64,000 bases of DNA, from NCBI GenBank assembly GCA_002719955.1, contig PBFW01000067.1:1-64000 (forward strand), read 5' to 3'. A model generated the notes under the pieces. It had not been told where the DNA came from, searched no databases, and saw nothing but the letters and a program-made list of their open reading frames with translations. This document shows, in pieces, positions 16,878 through 24,957 of this stretch. Position 1 is the stretch's first letter. Each line of letters opens with the position of its first letter. The translations under genes were made by a program, and so were the position numbers. The stretch is from Deltaproteobacteria bacterium. Its GTDB lineage: Bacteria; Myxococcota_A; UBA9160; UBA4427.

Positions 16878-16886
16878 GCTGATCAC

Positions 16887-17326
16887 TCCTGCAGTCGCGT
16901 CCGCGCCGGCGCGATTTCTGTTGGGTTGCGCATTCTACGTCATGTGCACGGGGCCCAGCGAGTCTGCTTTTGCACGCCTCGTGATGGCGTGTCCGGCTTC
17001 CCCGGCCGCGTCTCGCTTCTCTCGTGACCGGGCGATCCTGGCCTCGGATCCCGATTCGACCCGCTGGACCAGGTCCATCCTGACATCGAGCATCCAGCGC
17101 GGATCTCCCCGGGGCAGCGTGCGGTGGACGGGTTTCGGACAGGCCATCAGAAGGCCAAGGGGCAGCGGATGGGCACTCCGCCCGACGACTGACCTCAACT
17201 ATGTGCGACTCCTTTGCAGATCTTCGGGCACCGAGGTATTTCTGGGACCGAAGCGCTGAGCGCCGAAATTACTCCTGGACCCGATGCTTCTGGAGTGAAT
17301 CGATGTGCACGATCAGAAAATAGAAG
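16887..17326. other. 440-base gap with no recognisable gene
   Basis: Short frames exist on both strands, including an 87-codon minus frame at 16935-17198 rich in Arg. None has homology I recognise or a convincing ribosome binding site. The region must hold the promoter of the CoA-transferase (leftward) and of the damaged PEP-CTERM gene (rightward). Confidence 0.5.
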
Positions 17327-18245
17327 ATGCTCGCCATGATGGTGATGATCGTGTTATCCACTGCCCGTCGCGGCGATCGGAACGGTCACCGACGGTGATG
17401 TGACCTTCGGCGATGGCATCGACTTCAATGCGACGTTCGGCAATACGGTGAATACCGACTTTACGGGCGCCTCGGCAAACGATTTGACGTGGGAATTCTG
17501 GTGGTTCTTTCGCGTGAATGGCGACACCTCCGAGTCCGCTTTCGGAAACCCCGACGGTGAGGCCTACAGCCTCCTTGGAGGGAGCGTGGGGCGCCTCGAC
17601 TGGAATGATCCCGGAGGTGCTGATCTCTTCAGCGCCGTGTTCGCATTTGAAGTTCGAGATACTGGCGTCGACACGGGACTCCTTTTCCAGAACTTGAGCA
17701 TCGCGAACACGACCGCGGCGGCGCTCACGATCGATCTCTTTCGCTACACGGATCTCGATCTCGCCAATTCCTTTGGTGGCGATTCGTCCTCGCTCGTTGC
17801 GAATCCCGATGGGATCGAGATTTCGGTGACCGATGGAACGAATTTTTCACCGATCGTCGGATATGGCGCGGACGCCTATCGGATCTCGCGCTGAAATCTG
17901 CTCCTGCGGGATCTGACCGACACGAATGTCGATGGTCTCGACAATAGTGGCGACGGGTTCGGCCCCGGCGATTTCACGGGCGCTTTTCAGTGGAGCATCA
18001 CGATCGGGGTCGGGGAGTCGATGGATTTTCTCACGCAATTCGGTGCGGACGTCGCTCTTCCGGATCCGAGCACGAGTCCGGTTTCCGAGCCCTACGCGGC
18101 CCTGCTCCTGGGTCTGGCCGGTCTGTCTCGACGGCGTCGCCGGGCCGCTTGGACGCCTTCGGGTGCGCCCCCTTCGATCGCCCTTCCTTTCGCCCTCGTC
18201 GAAAAACGCCTCTCGGGTGCGCACAGCCCCCTCAAGTCGCGCTAA
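17327..18245 (+). pseudogene. PEP-CTERM exported protein, broken by a frameshift and an in-frame TGA
   Basis: From ATG 17327 a signal-peptide-like segment (MLAMMVMIVLSTA) is read. To join the mature protein (LPVAAIGTVTDGDVTFGDG) a one-base shift is needed near 17365. The mature part is a Gly/Asp/Thr-rich secreted protein with ANDLTWEFWWFFRVNGD and LLRDLTDTNVDGLDNSGDG, of the kind often found with PEP-CTERM tails. At 17892-17894 an in-frame TGA interrupts YRISR-stop-NLLLRDL. The end is a PEP-CTERM-like sorting signal: PVSEPYAALLLGLAGLSRRRRR, a short motif, hydrophobic helix and Arg cluster. The TGA is not at a Cys position and probably replaces Trp (TGG), so selenocysteine is unlikely. The genome presumably has an exosortase elsewhere. 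Confidence 0.75.
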
Positions 18246-18274
18246 CGTGCCCGCCGAAAGGCGGTTCCACACCG

Positions 18275-18643
18275 ATGAACATGCAGATCCAGGGGAAGAT
18301 CCATGCGACATTCGATGCAGCCCAGGTCACGGAGCGATTTCGCAAACGCGAATTCGTTCTGGAACTCGAGGGCGCCTCACGTTACCCGCAATACGTGATG
18401 TTCCAGCTGACGGGCGACCGCTGCGAAATGCTCGATGGTTTCTCGGCGGGGCAGGAAGTCAAGGTCGAGTTCAGTCTGCGCGGTCGGGAGTGGACGAGTC
18501 CCAAGGGCGAGATCCGTTATTTCAACAGCCTCGAGACATGGTCCGTCGAGTCCGTCGGCGATTCGGCCAGCGGATCCCCGTCCGGGGGGCCCGGCGTCGG
18601 TGAACCGCCGCCGCCGAGCGATGACGACGAGATCCCCTTCTAG
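18275..18643 (+). CDS. DUF3127 (OB-fold, single-strand-DNA-binding-like) protein
   Basis: A 122-residue protein. Residues 1-90 (MQIQGKIHATFDAAQVTERF, KREFVLELEGASRYPQYVMF, RCEMLDGFSAGQEVKVEFSL, then the RxYFNSLETWSVE strand) match the DUF3127 domain, a small OB-like fold sometimes annotated as SSB-like. The tail is a flexible Gly/Pro/Ser linker ending DDDEIPF, the acidic aromatic tip by which SSB proteins recruit partners. This supports a nucleic-acid-binding role. It follows the PEP-CTERM remnant, from which it is probably independent. ATG 18275 is used; 18281 is also possible. Confidence 0.8.
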   Translation: MNMQIQGKIHATFDAAQVTERFRKREFVLELEGASRYPQYVMFQLTGDRCEMLDGFSAGQEVKVEFSLRGREWTSPKGEIRYFNSLETWSVESVGDSASGSPSGGPGVGEPPPPSDDDEIPF

Positions 18644-18700
18644 TCTCTATCCGGTCACCGGGGTTCGCGTACAGCGCTCTTCGGGGAACGCCCTCGAGCG

Positions 18701-19201
18701 TCAGCCGCCGGGCGCCTCGTAGATCTCGCAAGCGGCTTCGTGGCCGCCAGAGATGACGAGCATACGACCGAGCGCCATATATTGGCCGATCATGAGTCCG
18801 ACCTCGGCGATCTCGGCGTCGCTGAAATGCTCCCTGAGCTCTGCCATGAAGGCCGCGTCCACCGTCCTGAAATCCGTTGCGAGCTTTTCAGCGAAACGCA
18901 CGGCCAAGGCATCTCGGGGTTCGAGTGTGCGCTCCGCCTCCGGCTTGTGGATCTGGGCAATCGTTTCTTCTTCGAGTCCTTGACGCGTCGCCGACGCGTA
19001 GCGCGCGAAGAGTCAAGTATCGCAGCCGTTCAACGCGGCGATCTTGATTCGCGCGAGTTCCTTGATCCGGCTGGGAGCCACGCCCTCGGTATGGCCGGGT
19101 CGGAAGAAGGCGAAATATCGTTCGAAGAAATCGGGTAGCAACGCCGTCATGTTCAGCCCCGTGCTCCCCGCATGGACGGGGCTGATCTCTTCTGCGCTCA
19201 T
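18701..19201 (-). CDS. AhpD/carboxymuconolactone decarboxylase-like protein, probable selenoprotein (CxxU)
   Basis: ATG 19201 is preceded by a very good AGGAGG seven bases upstream. The frame gives FERYFAFFRPGHTEGVAPSR, then KELARIKIAALNGCDT, then UGA (19015-19013, codon 63), then continues without interruption for 103 codons to a normal TGA stop at 18703-18701. AhpD-like proteins carry an NGCxxC disulfide motif at this place. Here it reads C60-D61-T62-UGA63, so UGA replaces the second Cys. The second half (RDALAVRFAEKLATDF, DAEIAEVGLMIGQYMALGRML) is the all-helical CMD fold. A perfect 7-bp hairpin at 18999-18983 follows the UGA. CxxU AhpD-like selenoproteins are known from bacteria; a nonsense mutation is the alternative. 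Its likely role is peroxide or alkylhydroperoxide reduction. Confidence 0.87.
18983..18999 (-). promoter_or_regulatory. Putative bacterial SECIS hairpin for the AhpD-like UGA
   Basis: On the minus strand ACGCGTC (18999-18993), loop GGC (18992-18990), GACGCGT (18989-18983): a perfect 7-bp stem that starts 13 bases after the UGA. The loop begins with G 20 bases after it (or CGGCG if the closing C-G pair is open). Position and loop G match bacterial SECIS rules and the geometry seen at the peroxiredoxin UGA. Confidence 0.6.
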
Positions 19202-19353
19202 ATTGGATCCTCCTGACGGCGTGGGCCGCCTGCCTTCGATTGCCCGTGGATTCTAGCGGATGGCTCTCGGATTCGAGACCGGCGGCTCCGAGGGGCGTTG
19301 GCCTAGACTCGCCCGCCCGCGTGTGGCTTTGCTCGCGGGGCGGAGGAGGGCGA

Positions 19354-20670
19354 ATGACGACCGGTGCCAGCGATTCCCGAGCCGAAGGGGTGGTGACTCG
19401 CCCTCGCGGCTTCCTCGGATGGCAGATCGTCGTCGTCGCGTTCACGGCCCAGCTCGTCGTGAACGCAGTGACGTTCTCGGCCATCGGCAATTTCAGGGGG
19501 CCGATCAGCCAGGAATTCGGCGTCTCGGGTGCCTTGATCGGGATCGCACCGGCGCTCGCTATTCTGGTGATCGGGATCTTCGGCCCCTTCCTGGGACGCT
19601 GGCTCGATCGGGGTTGGACCCGGCGTCTGATGATCCTCGGATCGCTTCTCACGGGTGCGGGTCTCTTGCTGCTCGCGGAAGTGACATCAGTGTGGCAACT
19701 CGGTGTCGTCTATGTGGGGCTCGTGTGCACGGGGGGCGCGCTCTTCGGGGTTCTGCCCTCGACGACCCTGATCGCCAATTGGTACGTCCGCCGCCGTGGC
19801 CTGATGCTCGGAATCGCATACGCGGGGGCCACGATTGCGAGTTCGGTGGGTCCGCTTTTCGCGCAGACCGTCATGGATGCGGAGGGCTGGCGCGTGGCCG
19901 TTCGCTATCTCGGCGTGTTCACGTGGGTCTCCACCCTGCCGATTTTCGCCGCATTCATCATCGGTCGCCCCGAAGAGGCGGGCCAGAATCCGGATGGAGA
20001 TATGGCGTCCGCTGGGGTGGAAAGCCAATCGTCTGCGAGGGCTCGGGACGAGTCGATTCCTGTCCCGGGGACAAAGACCGCGCGGGAACTCGCTCGGGAT
20101 CCACTTCTATGGCAGGTGGCTGTCGGTTTTGGACTCGTCATGACGTCTCCCATCGTCATGATCGGATTGCTCGTCCCCTTTGGTACCTCCCTGGGCTTTA
20201 CGGCCCTGGAATCGACGACCTTCTTTCTCGCGATGACGCCGTTTTCGATTCTCGGCAAGCTCGTGATCGGCGGCTTGGCGGATATCGCCCCCCTGAAGCC
20301 CTCGATCGCCTTGACGGTACTCGTCATCATCTTGGTCTGGCTGATCCTCTGCATGAATCCGAGCTATCCGGTGTTCCTGACCACCGGGGCGCTCTATGGG
20401 ATCGGAATCGGAGGGGCTGCGCCGCTTCACGGAGTGCTGACGGGGCGCTGCTTCGGCCGAGCCAATTTCGGGACGGCGAGCGGTCTGGGCGGGGTGGCGG
20501 CGATCCCGTTGCTGGTGCTGGCGCAGATCCTGAGTCAGCTGCTACAGGGGATGACCGGGTCGTACCGGCTTTCCTTTCTCGTGCAGGCCGGTCTGCTCTT
20601 GAGCGGTGGCCTCTTGCTCGCGTTCGTGCGGATTCCAGCGCGCGAAAGCGGCGCTGGGGAATCGGACTAG
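19354..20670 (+). CDS. MFS transporter
   Basis: A 438-residue major facilitator with about 12 membrane helices. The helix 2-3 loop motif reads GRWLDRGWTRRLMILG, and the second-half counterpart is KLVIGGLADIAPLKPS. The loop after helix 4 has ANWYVRRRGLMLGIAYAGATIASSVGP, as in the oxalate/formate antiporter and monocarboxylate porter branch of the family. A long hydrophilic central loop (about residues 210-240) separates the halves. GGAGGAGG precedes ATG 19354. Its stop overlaps that of the convergent DUF3604 gene (20667-20670). Substrate unknown; a carboxylate is most likely for this branch. Confidence 0.9.
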   Translation: MTTGASDSRAEGVVTRPRGFLGWQIVVVAFTAQLVVNAVTFSAIGNFRGPISQEFGVSGALIGIAPALAILVIGIFGPFLGRWLDRGWTRRLMILGSLLTGAGLLLLAEVTSVWQLGVVYVGLVCTGGALFGVLPSTTLIANWYVRRRGLMLGIAYAGATIASSVGPLFAQTVMDAEGWRVAVRYLGVFTWVSTLPIFAAFIIGRPEEAGQNPDGDMASAGVESQSSARARDESIPVPGTKTARELARDPLLWQVAVGFGLVMTSPIVMIGLLVPFGTSLGFTALESTTFFLAMTPFSILGKLVIGGLADIAPLKPSIALTVLVIILVWLILCMNPSYPVFLTTGALYGIGIGGAAPLHGVLTGRCFGRANFGTASGLGGVAAIPLLVLAQILSQLLQGMTGSYRLSFLVQAGLLLSGGLLLAFVRIPARESGAGESD

Positions 20671-22772
20671 AGGCCTCGTCCGGCGCCCGAGGGCGCTCGC
20701 TCGCTCGGTCCGGGTTCGTACCAGATCGGGGAGGTCCACAGCCTCTCCTGAATCGTCTTTGGCACACTCGGGTCTGCGCAGCTCGCGTTGCGCTCTGTCT
20801 CCCCTTCTTCGAGACATTGGATCGCCGACCATCTGCAGCTCGGATTCTCCAGGACGCGCGCGTAGTAGACCGCGTTCCGCGCGGCATCGAAGTCGGGATC
20901 CGTCCAGACCCGGCATAGACTGTTATGTCCGACGCCTCGCGGCTGGCAGGTTTCGCCATCGACGCTCGCCTCGTTCGCCCCCCCGGCGACGTCGATGATC
21001 TCCTGGTGAAAATCGCCTTCAGCGTCGACCCAGCCCTTCACGATCTGCGCCCGCTGGAGCAATCCGCCGGGATGATCGGGCGTACCGAGATCGCGCATGG
21101 CCGAGAGCACGAAAGTCGGTGCACGGGCGCCGTCGGGTCGCGGGGGCAGGTCACCACCCATCGGTACGCCACCCGAGTAGCCCTTCGCCACGAGCTCGGG
21201 GTCGCCGCAGAGCGCTTCGGGGTAGTCCCATCCCGCGAAGAAACGCGCCGTGATGCGCGGGCCACTGGTCCCGAATGTTTCCTTCCGCTTCATGGCGTCG
21301 AAGATCGCGTCTCGAGAATTCTCTTCCGCCCAGACGCCGGCGATCCCACCGGGGTTCGAGGCCAGGGAATTCTTGGCGTTGATGGGGCTATTGCCGGGAT
21401 CTAGGCGCTGCTGGGGTGTTGCGTCCGGAGATCCCTGCCAGCCCTGGTAGGAATATTCTTCGACATCGCCCGGGTTCGCGTTATGGGTGTCGGTCGCGGC
21501 GATGATGCCGAGCTTGAAGGGGTTCACGCCGATGCGGCGCTGTTCTCGGAAACCTTCGAGGAGCGCATAACGCACATAGTCCTTACGTGATACGCACCCC
21601 TTGTCCATCAGCGCTCCGTAGCCCTTGCCGTCGGCGCCACAATCCTCGACTTCCGGCCCCCGCCATTCCTCGTACCCGCAGAACTCATCCGTCGCGCCGA
21701 TCACCCCCGCAAAGCCATTTCGGCATTCCGAGTCGCCCTTGATCTGGGTGATCTCGACGAGCCGTTCGATATCTCCTCGCAGGACGGCACGAGCGCGCTG
21801 TTGTTCGAGGGGGAGATCCGTCCCCGTGATTGCGAACATATTGCCATTGCTGAGGTTCGAGTTGTGGGGAAGGGTGATGACATCGCAACCGATCCCGGCC
21901 TCGAGGCATTGTTTTCTCAGCTCGTCCCAGAGGCCGTAGACGTCCGGCTCGTCGATCCAGGCGATCGGTGAGGCGGGCACGTTCGCGTTTCGGAAGATCA
22001 CGTTGTGGTGAACTTTCGCGAGTCCGGGGGTCGCCGTGTACTCGTAGGCGTGAAGCGTCGTGAAGCGGCAGCCCTCCGAGCGGTCATAGTGTCGCTCGGC
22101 GGCCGCTTGTTGTTCTTCCCAGACGGTTTTCATCGAGCTGCGACAGGTTTCGTCGCTCGGGTCTCCACAGAGGGCGGCGTTTCGGCGGATCGAGGTGGCG
22201 GCGGCGTCGAGGGCATCCGACAGGGCGGACATCCGCACGCCGAAATCTCCCAGGGGACTCGCGGGAATCTCTGTTTCTCCTCGAAAAAGTCGGCAGGCCT
22301 GGCTGGTGTAGCGAGACGAGCCCGGTCGCGAGCAGAGTGCGACCTCGCCCTGGAACGATGCGTGATCCGTGAGTGCGGCGAAGTCGATGGGGCGCTCGAG
22401 CTGTGCTGCGCGGGTCGGTACACCGGCCTCATCGAGAGGGGGCAGCAATGCCTTTTCGCCCTTGGCGAAGCGGTAGGTTGCGTCCGGGCCGTTTCGCACA
22501 TCCCATAGCCAGGCATCCATCGAGAGCGACGAGTGGACATGGAGTTCACCCCAGAGAGCCTGGCGCTCCGGGGCGCGATCCGCGCAGGGTGTCCGATCCT
22601 CACTATAAGGTTGACCGGATGGGGCGAGGGCGAGGGGATCCGGATCCGTGGTCCTCGTCGCCGCCCCCCCGTTTTCTGAGCTCGGCTGGCACGCCACGAG
22701 CGCGAGCAGAAGGATTACTCCGGTGGCGATGAAGGACCGGGGGCGTTCACTCGAATGGGATCGATCGGCCAT
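20667..22772 (-). CDS. DUF3604 lipoprotein
   Basis: A 701-residue protein with a lipoprotein signal (ILLLALVAC, Cys about 28), so it is exported and lipid-anchored. The mature part is the DUF3604 domain (PF12228): ALWGELHVHSSLSMDAWLWD with the HxH-type metal pair, FAALTDHASFQGE (D-H), HAYEYTATP, VITLPHNSNLSNGN, and IAATDTHNANPGDVEEY with a further Asp/His pair. This layout resembles PHP-type metal phosphoesterases, but no reaction is established for the family. Many Cys pairs in the mature domain suggest disulfides. GGAGAAG precedes the ATG. Confidence 0.88.
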   Translation of the reverse strand: MADRSHSSERPRSFIATGVILLLALVACQPSSENGGAATRTTDPDPLALAPSGQPYSEDRTPCADRAPERQALWGELHVHSSLSMDAWLWDVRNGPDATYRFAKGEKALLPPLDEAGVPTRAAQLERPIDFAALTDHASFQGEVALCSRPGSSRYTSQACRLFRGETEIPASPLGDFGVRMSALSDALDAAATSIRRNAALCGDPSDETCRSSMKTVWEEQQAAAERHYDRSEGCRFTTLHAYEYTATPGLAKVHHNVIFRNANVPASPIAWIDEPDVYGLWDELRKQCLEAGIGCDVITLPHNSNLSNGNMFAITGTDLPLEQQRARAVLRGDIERLVEITQIKGDSECRNGFAGVIGATDEFCGYEEWRGPEVEDCGADGKGYGALMDKGCVSRKDYVRYALLEGFREQRRIGVNPFKLGIIAATDTHNANPGDVEEYSYQGWQGSPDATPQQRLDPGNSPINAKNSLASNPGGIAGVWAEENSRDAIFDAMKRKETFGTSGPRITARFFAGWDYPEALCGDPELVAKGYSGGVPMGGDLPPRPDGARAPTFVLSAMRDLGTPDHPGGLLQRAQIVKGWVDAEGDFHQEIIDVAGGANEASVDGETCQPRGVGHNSLCRVWTDPDFDAARNAVYYARVLENPSCRWSAIQCLEEGETERNASCADPSVPKTIQERLWTSPIWYEPGPSERAPSGAGRGL

Positions 22773-22924
22773 ATCTTCTCCGGGGTGGGCGGGTCGCTCC
22801 GCGCAGCCGGAGGCTAGCCCAGTGCTGAGGCGTCGCCTTTTCGCCGAGGCAGTCGCGGCGACGCGCGTGCACTAGAGTTAGCCGATCGCTTCGGTTCGCG
22901 CGCGGATCCATCCCGGGAGATCAG

Positions 22925-23431
22925 ATGTCCGATTCAACCCCTCAGGAACTTCTCGACAAGCAAGCCATTCGAGACGTGCTCTCGCGCTATTGCCGTGGCC
23001 TCGATCGCATGGACAAGGAGATGGCGAATGCGGTCTGGCATCCAGGGGGCACGGCCTTCTACGACGGGATGTTCGAGGGGACCGGCCACGGCTTCATCGA
23101 TTGGGTATGGGAAGCACACGCCGCGATGGATCGCCACTCGCATCAGATCACGAATGTCCTGATCGAGTTGAACGGCGATCGGGCGACGAGCGAGTCCTAC
23201 GTGACGGTCGTTCTCTGGACCCTGCCGGATGCCGGGGGCGCACAACAAGAACTCGTCGGAAGAGGTCGTTACCTCGATCGCTGGGAGCGCCGCGAGGGCG
23301 CGTGGGCCATCGAACACCGGGTCCATCTTCTCGATTTGTCGAGCGCATTCCCGCTGGTCAGGGCGGATACGAGCGAAGGGACCTCCCGCGATGCGAGCGA
23401 TCCCTCCTTCGCGTTCATTCCGAAAGCGTAG
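22925..23431 (+). CDS. SnoaL-like (NTF2-fold) protein
   Basis: A 168-residue soluble protein of the SnoaL_4 type. It shows LLDKQAIRDVLSRYCRGLDRMD at the start, VWHPGGTAFYDGMFEGTG in the middle, HQITNVLIELNGDRATSESYVTV and a final WAIEHRVHLLD strand. These cone-shaped dimers act as dehydratases, cyclases or ring hydroxylases, or simply bind ligands. The conserved Asp and His pair of dehydratase members (D29 and H70-ish) are both present. GGGAGATC precedes the ATG. Function not assigned. Confidence 0.85.
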   Translation: MSDSTPQELLDKQAIRDVLSRYCRGLDRMDKEMANAVWHPGGTAFYDGMFEGTGHGFIDWVWEAHAAMDRHSHQITNVLIELNGDRATSESYVTVVLWTLPDAGGAQQELVGRGRYLDRWERREGAWAIEHRVHLLDLSSAFPLVRADTSEGTSRDASDPSFAFIPKA

Positions 23432-23459
23432 GCCGCGCTGAGCTCGCTCGGCCCCGCCC

Positions 23460-24719
23460 CTATTTCGCTTCCGCACGCACGGCGAATCGATCGAAATAGG
23501 AATCGAAGCTTCGGCGCAGTTCCGTGGGGTCGGCGTCGAAATCCTTGCGCAGATCGTAGACGACCTGGCCGGCCTTGCCCCGCGGATGTGCGTCCATGTA
23601 GGCGCCAATCTGGGTGCGCGCCTCGTTCGTCATCGTGAGGCCGGCGATCTCGTAGATCTTCTCGACCATGCGGACGTCGTCGGCCATGAACTCGTGGAAA
23701 GGAACGTCGATCACCCGGTCCGAGCGGATCAGGTCGCGATCGCGCATCGAGGCTGAAAGCAATCTGTGGACGCGATCGTGCCAGTACTCGAGGTACCAGC
23801 GCGGATCGGTGTGCTTGTAGTTGACGCGCGAGCTGTAGGTCATCATGGTGATCGCGGACTGGATCACCGAAACCGGATCGCGGTGGGTCATCACGATCGT
23901 CGCGTCGGGGAAGGTCTTCATCAGGGGACCGAGCTGTTCGAGATGCTGCGGGCATTTGAGAATCCAGCGATCACGCGGCTTGATCCATTGAAGGATCTTG
24001 AGACCCGTCAAGAGGGCCCCCTGGTAATGAGGCGTCTGGTCGTGGGCCAGATGGTAGTCGCGCCATATGGGCGTTCGGGCGACCCACTCGATGTTATAGC
24101 TGGTGAAGTCGGGGAGCAGAAATTCCAGCTCCTCATGGATATGATCCGGCTCCATCGGGTGCATCGAGGCGATCAGCGGGGAGGCCGTTCGCATCCGCTC
24201 CCAGATGGCGTTGCAGCGCGTCCATCGCGGGTCGACACCATCGGCGCCCGGATTTTCTTTCGGATCCGGGACGGGCTCCTGCCCTTCCCAGAGGGGCATC
24301 GAGCGGAGCCGTTGGTCGGCGGCGATCAGGTTGACGAGGTGGGTCGTGCCCGAACGGGGGAGGCCGACGACGATGATCGGGCGCTGGATTTTCTGATCGT
24401 GGATCTCGGGATGCTCGGCCAGCAGGGCGTTGATTCGAAGCCGCGTCGTGGCGTACCGAAGGGTGTCGTTGAAGAATGTCAGCCGCCCGAGATTCGTGCG
24501 GTTCTCGTCCGCATTCATCTCGTCGAACCAGACTCCGAGCCGCTCCTTCCAGTCGTCGTCCCCCCATTCGTCGAGGCCGGTCGCCTCACGCGCCGCAGTC
24601 TGCACGGCTTCGACGGAAAGGTCGATCTCGAGGGTGTCGGCATAGGCCAGCGCGGCCTTCTGGCCTTCGTCGAGAACGGGGTCTGCGAGGTCTTCGATTC
24701 GGATCTTCTGGCCGGCCAA
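23460..24719 (-). CDS. Sulfotransferase-family protein
   Basis: A 419-residue protein. The P-loop-like 5'-phosphosulfate motif is RPIIVVGLPRSGTTHLVNL around residue 115-133, and the 3'-phosphate motif is MTHRDPVSVIQSAI in the second half. PAPS-dependent sulfotransferases have just this pair. The first 110 residues form an extra helical N-terminal region common in the large bacterial subfamily. SNYKHTDP is followed by WHDRVHRLL, another shared motif. The start is TTG 24719 with AGGAGAGG upstream. A neighbouring sulfatase (5606-7399) acts in the opposite sense. Sulfate acceptor unknown. Confidence 0.85.
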   Translation of the reverse strand: MAGQKIRIEDLADPVLDEGQKAALAYADTLEIDLSVEAVQTAAREATGLDEWGDDDWKERLGVWFDEMNADENRTNLGRLTFFNDTLRYATTRLRINALLAEHPEIHDQKIQRPIIVVGLPRSGTTHLVNLIAADQRLRSMPLWEGQEPVPDPKENPGADGVDPRWTRCNAIWERMRTASPLIASMHPMEPDHIHEELEFLLPDFTSYNIEWVARTPIWRDYHLAHDQTPHYQGALLTGLKILQWIKPRDRWILKCPQHLEQLGPLMKTFPDATIVMTHRDPVSVIQSAITMMTYSSRVNYKHTDPRWYLEYWHDRVHRLLSASMRDRDLIRSDRVIDVPFHEFMADDVRMVEKIYEIAGLTMTNEARTQIGAYMDAHPRGKAGQVVYDLRKDFDADPTELRRSFDSYFDRFAVRAEAK

Positions 24720-24957
24720 GGCAATTCCTCTCCTGGGTCGCGCGGGGCGCCGACGGATTGGCCCCCAACGCTAGCCTTTTCGGCGGCACACACGCAGGTC
24801 ACGGGCGCCTCCGTCGGAATCTCGACGAAGCCGACCCGCGAGGCGGAATCTCGGGTACATATACCCCGGCCCCGGTGGCCGCGGCCGTCTGCGGTCGAGG
24901 TTCTGGGAAAGAGGTTGCCTTCGTGGCTCGGCGGGGGAGCGTTCGGGAGATGCGTAC

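Noticed and set aside
17892..17894. UGA in the PEP-CTERM gene as a third selenocysteine
   Set aside because: The position is not a conserved Cys, a frameshift is also needed near the start of the gene, and no matching hairpin was found.
11694..19201. The organism may read UGA as tryptophan
   Set aside because: Many intact genes here end in UGA at the family-typical position, for example 4289-4291 and 18703-18701. Trp codons are UGG throughout. The two UGA genes have UGA at Cys sites, not Trp.
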